From positions 23,433,901 to 23,497,900 of the forward strand of contig JAPTYO010000013.1 in the NCBI GenBank assembly GCA_036873135.1: DNA of 64,000 nt, read 5' to 3'. The notes below the pieces were generated by a model. That model saw only the letters and a list, made by a program, of their open reading frames with translations. It ran no database searches and was not told the origin of the DNA. Positions 58,621-64,000 of the stretch are shown here, piece after piece. This DNA is from Clarkia xantiana subsp. parviflora. Lineage: Eukaryota; Streptophyta; Magnoliopsida; Myrtales; Onagraceae. Every line of letters starts with the position of its first letter. Position 1 is the first letter of the stretch. The translations under genes were made by a program, and so were the position numbers.

Positions 58621-59064
58621 AGGAAAGATCGGACAGCATGAGAATTAATTTACTCAAAACTATCAGTTGAAGTAGAGGAAGAGATTATGGAGAGCGGCGC
58701 ATTGCATATTTGGTGTACCATACGCCTTCGCTACGGTGGAGGAAAGGTCGCTGAAGTAAAAGACCTTTTGGCAGAATACTGTATTTTATGCAATGATGAT
58801 GATGTTATAACCGCTCGTGATCCCGCTGACGAAATAGACGTATGGACAAGGGCTCAAAAAGTAATGAAGACGTTTCCTCTCTCATGGTTTGCTAACGATA
58901 ATGGACTTACACGTCTTATCACATCGATTAAGACGATCTTATATATGTACAAGGCCGACCATGGAAAAGAAAACATCTCCAAAGAACCCGAGGCATCCGG
59001 TAACAGATTCGATGGTCATCGGAAATGCTTGGCTAACCCCAGCAGCAAAAAGTCTAAACGATGA

Positions 59065-60194
59065 TCCAGTGCAACAACCACCGTTGATACATGTTAAGAC
59101 TGCTTGTTTATTTTACCTTCAATATTGCTTTAATCTATGATCTGAGACCTTATTATTGTTGTTGATGGATTTCCTATTGTTCGTTTAATGTTTGAATTTT
59201 GGTTGATTGAGATTCAAATTTATTGAATAAAGTAGTTTCCGTTCGATTTGAAATGTGATCTACTTGTCAAAATTAATCGACTCGGTTAAACGGGATCGAT
59301 CCGAAACGAATTTTAAAACCGAAATATCCGCCAAGTGCAATTGGTCGGATCAAAAAAATATACACACTCTCCTTCATCTAATATCGTTAACATCGAAATA
59401 CCGTTAAATCCATCAATTGCGTAGTTCTAAGAGCGAACCGATTTAACTCTTTCTTATTTGTTAGTACTCCATTATACGATAAATACTGTAATGGTGAACA
59501 TGTGCGAAACCGATTGGATTAAATTAAATTGAATTTTAGAAACGAAACGATTTATACCATGGGTTAAACCTGGAAGAGGCGCCCACGCGCGCGTGTACCT
59601 CGAAAGACGTAACAAATTGTTTCAGAGTACGAATTTAATGATGAAGTGTTTTAATGAATGAATGCTGGATTTTCATTTGCCCCCCTTTGGGAATAACTCA
59701 TTTAATACTTATACGACGAAAAGAGGTATGCTATACAAGCTACCACGAACTCGTAAAGTATCAACTGACGCATAAAGCGAAAGCCCAATTCACAGTTCAG
59801 AGATGGATTAAGTCTTTGAGATGAATTAGCAAATGAAAAGGATGATGTCGGTAAAATGACTCTCCTACTAAATGCCTTGAACGACAAGTCTGGCAAGGCA
59901 TTCATATCGATAACACACTTCAACAGGCATGGTTTGAAAACATAATGTTAGAGTTCAACAACCGACGTTCCCTATGGAATAAAAGGCAGTTGACTCACAT
60001 CAATGTAGAACCATGTTCTAATAAAATCGGTCAAACACGACGCCATAAAAGCTAAAAGGAATGATAACACGTTAAAGTTTATCATCATGCGGCATTAATT
60101 TGCGCCTTAAACAAGTATTCAGATCAAGAGTACGACAACTACTCTTAGAGGATACATGTTTAAATTAGCTTGGGATAATGGTGCCGTGGTCGAA
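59065..60194 (+). other. Copia A spacer between gag and RT
   Basis: 1.1 kb with no recognised gene, shared with copia C, D and in part E. Contains TCGATCCGAAACGAA, ACATGTGCGAAACCGA and a C-rich TTGCCCCCCTTTGGG block. The place of protease and integrase in a full element. Confidence 0.7.
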
Positions 60195-62307
60195 CATGAG
60201 ACGTTACATTCCTTGAGGACGAATTTTCGACGCTTGGTGAAATCAAAACAGATGAAGTCTTGATCGAAAAGGAGCAGGATGACAATGGCGGTCAGGTCCC
60301 ACTTACTTCGAATGGGAGATTTGATGCAGCAACGCAAGTGAATGACATGGTAAATGAAGATGGAGACATTTTCATAGTAAATCCAGTGGGAGCAGACAAT
60401 CCTACCACACAAATCACTGTGAACCGGATAATCATGTAGCTGGACCGCTGGATGAAATACAATAGTACCACAACTACCTATTTTCCCAGTGGAAGTGGAT
60501 CAACCAACTTAGTTCCAGATCCTAGTGTTCAAGGAATTAATCTCGGAAGTAAAATCCCGAGACCGAGAGGTCGTCCAAGAAAAGTTGTAGGTCAAGGTTC
60601 TAGCACTGCAATTGTTCCCAGTTGGAGTGATGCTCCGATAAGAAGCATTATTCTGAGTGGTAGCAACGTTTAGACTCAAGATGGGATTAATGAGCCTAGA
60701 CGAAGTCAAAGGCATTGAACTTATCCCAACAAGTATCCCATCAAAAAGGGTGAAATTTTCACTCTAACTTCTGTTGACGAACCGGTAACGGTTCAACAAG
60801 AGTTGAATGGACCTCAAGCGGAGGAATGGAGGAAAGCAATGGATGAAGAGATCTCCTCAATTAAAGCCAATTCGGTATTGTCTTTAGTTGATTTACCTGC
60901 TAACCGCAGAGCAATAGGGGCTAAGTGGGTTTTGAAACTGAAACTCACTGCTGATTGAAATGTCGAGCGATACAAGGCCCGACTATTAGCGAAAGGATAC
61001 ACCCGGCTTCACGAAGTGTACTTTGATGAAACATACTCACCGACTATGCGTTACACCACCGTCCAGGCCATCCTAGCCCTGAACGCATGCCTCGATCTTG
61101 AGCTGCACCAAATGGATGTTAAGACCGCGTTCCTCCACCGGAGGGTTTCATTACTCCTGGTAATGAACGAAAAGTTTTTAAACTCCAAAGATCCATTTAC
61201 GGTCTTAAACAATCGTCTCGGCAATGGTACCGCAGATTCCACGAGGAAATCATTGGAAACGGATTCGTGAACCGCCACGAGAATCCATGCGTGTATACAA
61301 AGACCTCCGAGTCTAAGTACGTCATCTTAACCTTATTAGTGGATGACATACTCATTGCTGCAAACGATGTGAGTTTCATGAATGAATCAAAGTCCTGGTT
61401 GGCATCTGTATTTGAAATGAAAGACATGGGAGAGGCTACGTACATATTGGGCATTAAAATTGCTAGAGATCGTGTCGCCCGGAGGTATGTCTATCTCAGG
61501 AAGCCTATATCAACAAACTGTTGAAAGGTTCAGATTACAAGATGCCAAACCTGTGGAGACGCCGGTAGTATTCGGGTGTGCGTTGTCAAAACGTGACGAC
61601 CCGAAGAACAAGCAAGAGCGTAAACAGATGAGGAGTGCAGAGTATTTAAGCATGGTCGAAATTCTCATGTACGCCATGCTTTGCACTCATCCGGACATCT
61701 GTTACGATGTGGGCCTAGTAGCAATATTCCAATCAGACCCTGGCTATAAACATTTAAAGGCTGTAAAACGGATCATACGTTAACTGAAAGGTACTGCCGA
61801 CTTCGTACTGTACTATGAGAGCTGAATGTTAGAATTGAACGGTTTCAGTAACGCCGACCATGGTGGCGATCCAGACGATCGTAAGTCCACCACAGGAGGA
61901 GTCTTTCTCCTTGCTAATGCTGCCATTTCATGGACGGGCAAGAAGCAATCATGTGTCGCATTGTCTACGATGGAATCAGAGTTTGTTGCTCTCTCCAAAA
62001 ATGCGCATAAAGCACTCTGGCTGAAAAGGCTTCTTGCTGCGCTGCTTGATGAAGATGTCGGGAGTAAGCCTGTGAAGGTGTACTCTGACAGTTAGGTAGC
62101 TATCCAGCAGTTAAGAATCCAAAGTACTATAGTAGGACTAAACACATTGATGTGAAATATAGTTATGCTAAATCTATGGCAGAAGACAATATAATTACTT
62201 TAGAATACTCGTCCACTGATGACATGGTAGCAGACTCATTAACTAAACCATTACGCAAAGAGCCATTTGAAAAGAAAGTTAGACTGCTTGGATTGCGTAG
62301 GGTTTAA
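60195..62307 (+). pseudogene. Copia A reverse transcriptase and RNase H
   Basis: Starts with the segment after integrase (FSTLGEIKTDEVL, PRPRGRPRKVVG at 60452-60673), then RT: EEWRKAMDEEISSIKANSV, GAKWVLKLKL, ERYKARLLAKGYT, HQMDVKTAFLH (to about 61140), and after a shift NPCVYTKTSESKYVILTL and LVDDILIAANDV, where the YVDD Tyr is Leu. RNase H: NADHGGDPDDRKSTTGG, STMESEFVALSKNA, KVYSDS followed by a TAG, HIDVKYSYAKSM, ending at TAA 62305-62307. Several stops and shifts: inactive. Otherwise the most complete RT of its family in the window. Confidence 0.92.
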
Positions 62308-63427
62308 AAGTGGGCATGTATCTGTGATAACATTTTTATAATTGAAATTTACAATTTTAATAAATGAGAGAATTGCAAATCGAGTTTATGATTCATCGAC
62401 GTCATAACGTTTGATTACATCGATTTTACGGTCTATAAACTGAGTCGTAGGAGGACGCAATCCTCTGCCTAAACTATGTCGAATGTGGGCCTTGCCTTGT
62501 CACACGGGCCGGTCGTCTTGTAGGAGAGGGTGACCTCTACCGTAACAAGACTGGCTAAGAACCAGGGGGATAAACTTGGTTACGCAAAACGATCATTTGG
62601 TTTTGGAGTAACACGACATGATCTTCGTTTTGCACATCGCCGTGATGAACTCTTCGTCATTAACCACATTCTGGGCCATATGAAAATTCTGCGATAGCAT
62701 TGTTGACATATCCCATACCTGACAATGTTCGGGTATGCTATCGACGCGTGCTTCATATTACACGTTCCATGTTCGACCACGGGGTCAGGCTCGGTTGTGC
62801 TAGGTAGAATCCTCGAGATTCGGATGGGCGCAAACTTTTTCACCTCGAGTGTGTGATTGATCCCGGGAGCCTTATGAAGAGGCACCCGAAGTATCATCAT
62901 GGACTCAGAACTGATATATAAGGCCAGGCTCAATGTTCGCTTCCCAACGTACGAGCGTAGTGCTGAAGAAAAAGGCCAAGTGACCACGTCTTTGGAAACC
63001 GGTTAGGATTGACTAAGAGTATGAGCAATGGGGATGGCTATGTTCACCTGTAATTCACTGACTCTTGTATTCACTAGGTGGCCACCAGCCGGATATTAGT
63101 TGAAGGTTGTGAATAATTGTGCGAATGCCTTGGAGAAGTATTCCTATGTGGAAACTAGGCAATTGGAGAATTATCAGTTTACCTTGGATACAACGCGATA
63201 CAATTTAATGTTTTTAACATGTTGATTAGAAATAAGGAATCAACGTTCCGCGGGCGCTACAACACTCCTAACATATGAGTAGTACGATGCCCGTCATATC
63301 TGCCGGTCGCACGACAAATCTCGTATGAACTATTCGGAAGCAGGGGCAAGATCGGAAGAAGGAAATGTTGATTCGATTTGGACAATAATACATTAACAGG
63401 CATCCTCCCATTCCGGCGAGTGGGAGC
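62308..63427 (+). other. Copia A region between pol and 3' LTR
   Basis: 1.1 kb matching copia C and D, ending in the polypurine tract CCGGCGAGTGGGAGC. No sense-strand gene recognised. Confidence 0.78.
62580..62987 (-). other. Antisense reading frame in copia A 3' region (135 codons)
   Basis: Longest of the three antisense frames. Central motif LRVPLHKAPGINHTLEVKKF, then RILPSTTEPDPVVEHG and MKHASIAYPNIV, and a basic Cys-containing tail (SSSRRCAKRRSCRV). Compared by eye with copia D over about 60 codons, 18 base differences: 9 at third positions, 5 at first, 4 at second. That is only a slight lean towards coding. Product unknown. Confidence 0.4.
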
Positions 63428-64000
63428 TGTTAGCATATGGTGATTGGGCGACGTAAATGGAAGCCCATTAATATGTATATGCTACCTGAGACAATTGGGT
63501 AAATGTCACATTAGGGAAATTGGGCTAGACCCAAATCCCAATTGACATGAGAGGCCCAAAATTGGGTCTCCCTTAGACACTATGGCCGGCCGAATATTAT
63601 GTGTGGGCAAAGTGTACTTTTATCCACTTTGCTCCTCCTATAAATAGAGGGTGTTAGGGGTTTTATCATGTTAGATCATAATTCCTCATTTGTGGTAATT
63701 TGGGAGAAAACCCTCCTCCCTAACACATACTAGTTTCGGCTGAACCTATACTTCACCAAGGGTGTGCCAATTTGATTTGAGCAAACACTCTGAAGATCTG
63801 TCCCTGCCAAGAATCGATCAGAGGCTTTGCTGTGAAAACTATACCGCGTAGGGCTTCCTTAACAAGAACCTCTACAAGTTCCGTCCGGTGGATCGAGAAC
63901 TCCCTCAGTAAGATCTTGGGACTACGGAAAGCGATTAAGGTATGTGTACATCTTCCGCTGTGTAATTGTGATTACTAGCACGTACCGTATTTAAGTTTTC
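63428..64000 (+). repeat. Copia A 3' LTR, cut by window end
   Basis: Begins TGTTAGCATATGGTGATTGG with TATAAATAGAGGGTG near 63638. By comparison with the copia C LTR about 25-30 bases remain beyond the window before the CA end. Confidence 0.92.

Larger units (their letters stand above)
52681..59064 (+). pseudogene. Copia A short gag-like gene, interrupted by copia B
   Basis: First part 52681-52871 (SIRFYEPRNLDGMNYDEWKK), second part 58621-59064 (KLSVEVEEEIMESG, ALHIWCTIRLRYGGGK, tail SSKKSKR). Copia B with its AGGAA duplication lies between. Ignoring the insertion, the frame is continuous except for one TGA near 58638. Product as in copia D: N-terminal gag-like domain, no zinc knuckle, about 209 codons. 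Confidence 0.85.
47512..64000 (+). mobile_element. Copia A: non-autonomous Ty1/copia element hosting copia C and B
   Basis: Plus strand: partial 5' LTR (47512-47799), then after copia C the leader (52297-52680), short gag (52681-52871 and 58626-59064, split by copia B), spacer, RT/RNase H (60195-62307), 3' region and 3' LTR (from 63428, running off the window). The two LTRs share private features and differ at about 15 of 288 positions. It is inserted in Tat-2 gag after TCTTC (47507-47511). Protease and integrase core are absent. Confidence 0.82.

Noticed and set aside
1..64000. Host genes, tRNA, rRNA, telomere repeats
   Set aside because: Reading both strands I saw no conserved host protein, tRNA cloverleaf or telomere-type run; all recognisable coding sequence belongs to transposable elements.

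Overview
The window looks like a block of plant nuclear heterochromatin. I see no host gene, tRNA or rRNA. The evidence for a flowering plant is the plant-type LTR retrotransposons (Ty3/gypsy elements of the Tat kind with a second RNase H, and Ty1/copia elements with initiator-Met-tRNA primer sites), an intron-bearing hAT transposon, and a long satellite array. I cannot name the species.

Left part (1-23895): about 310 head-to-tail copies of a 77-bp satellite. Variant monomers recur at long fixed offsets, so the array grew by duplication of multi-monomer blocks. The clearest case is two nearly identical 3394-bp blocks (about 16988-20381 and 20382-23775). The last monomer and a half next to the transposons are more degenerate.

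Middle (23896-34216): a minus-strand Tat-type gypsy element (Tat-1) is cut off by the satellite inside its protease/pol region. It keeps its protease fragment, gag, primer site and 5' LTR. A structurally complete hAT transposon (24585-28769) sits in its protease region, with an 8-bp target duplication and a three-exon transposase of about 722 codons that looks intact. Tat-1 lies inside a plus-strand copia relic, here called E, which keeps leader, gag and spacer.

Right part (34217-64000): a second Tat-type element (Tat-2, minus strand) is inserted in E. Its 3' LTR is split by copia D (minus), and its gag is split by copia A (plus). The 5' LTR of A is in turn interrupted by copia C (minus), and the gag of A by copia B (minus). 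B is the youngest: two 276-bp LTRs with two differences, a 5-bp target duplication and an intact 1279-codon pol frame. The inferred order, oldest first, is E, then Tat-1 and Tat-2, then D and A, then C and B; hAT postdates Tat-1.

A, C, D and E share leader and spacer sequence, and A, C and D share a roughly 600-bp LTR type, so they form one family. A, C and D carry only a short gag-like frame (about 210 codons, no zinc knuckle) and RT/RNase H, with no protease or integrase core, so they look non-autonomous. E has a different, longer gag with a zinc knuckle in the same place. The 1.1-kb region between pol and the 3' LTR in A, C and D holds a similar antisense reading frame. Tat-2 has a 106-bp tandem array in its 3' untranslated region, the kind of sequence known to seed satellites.
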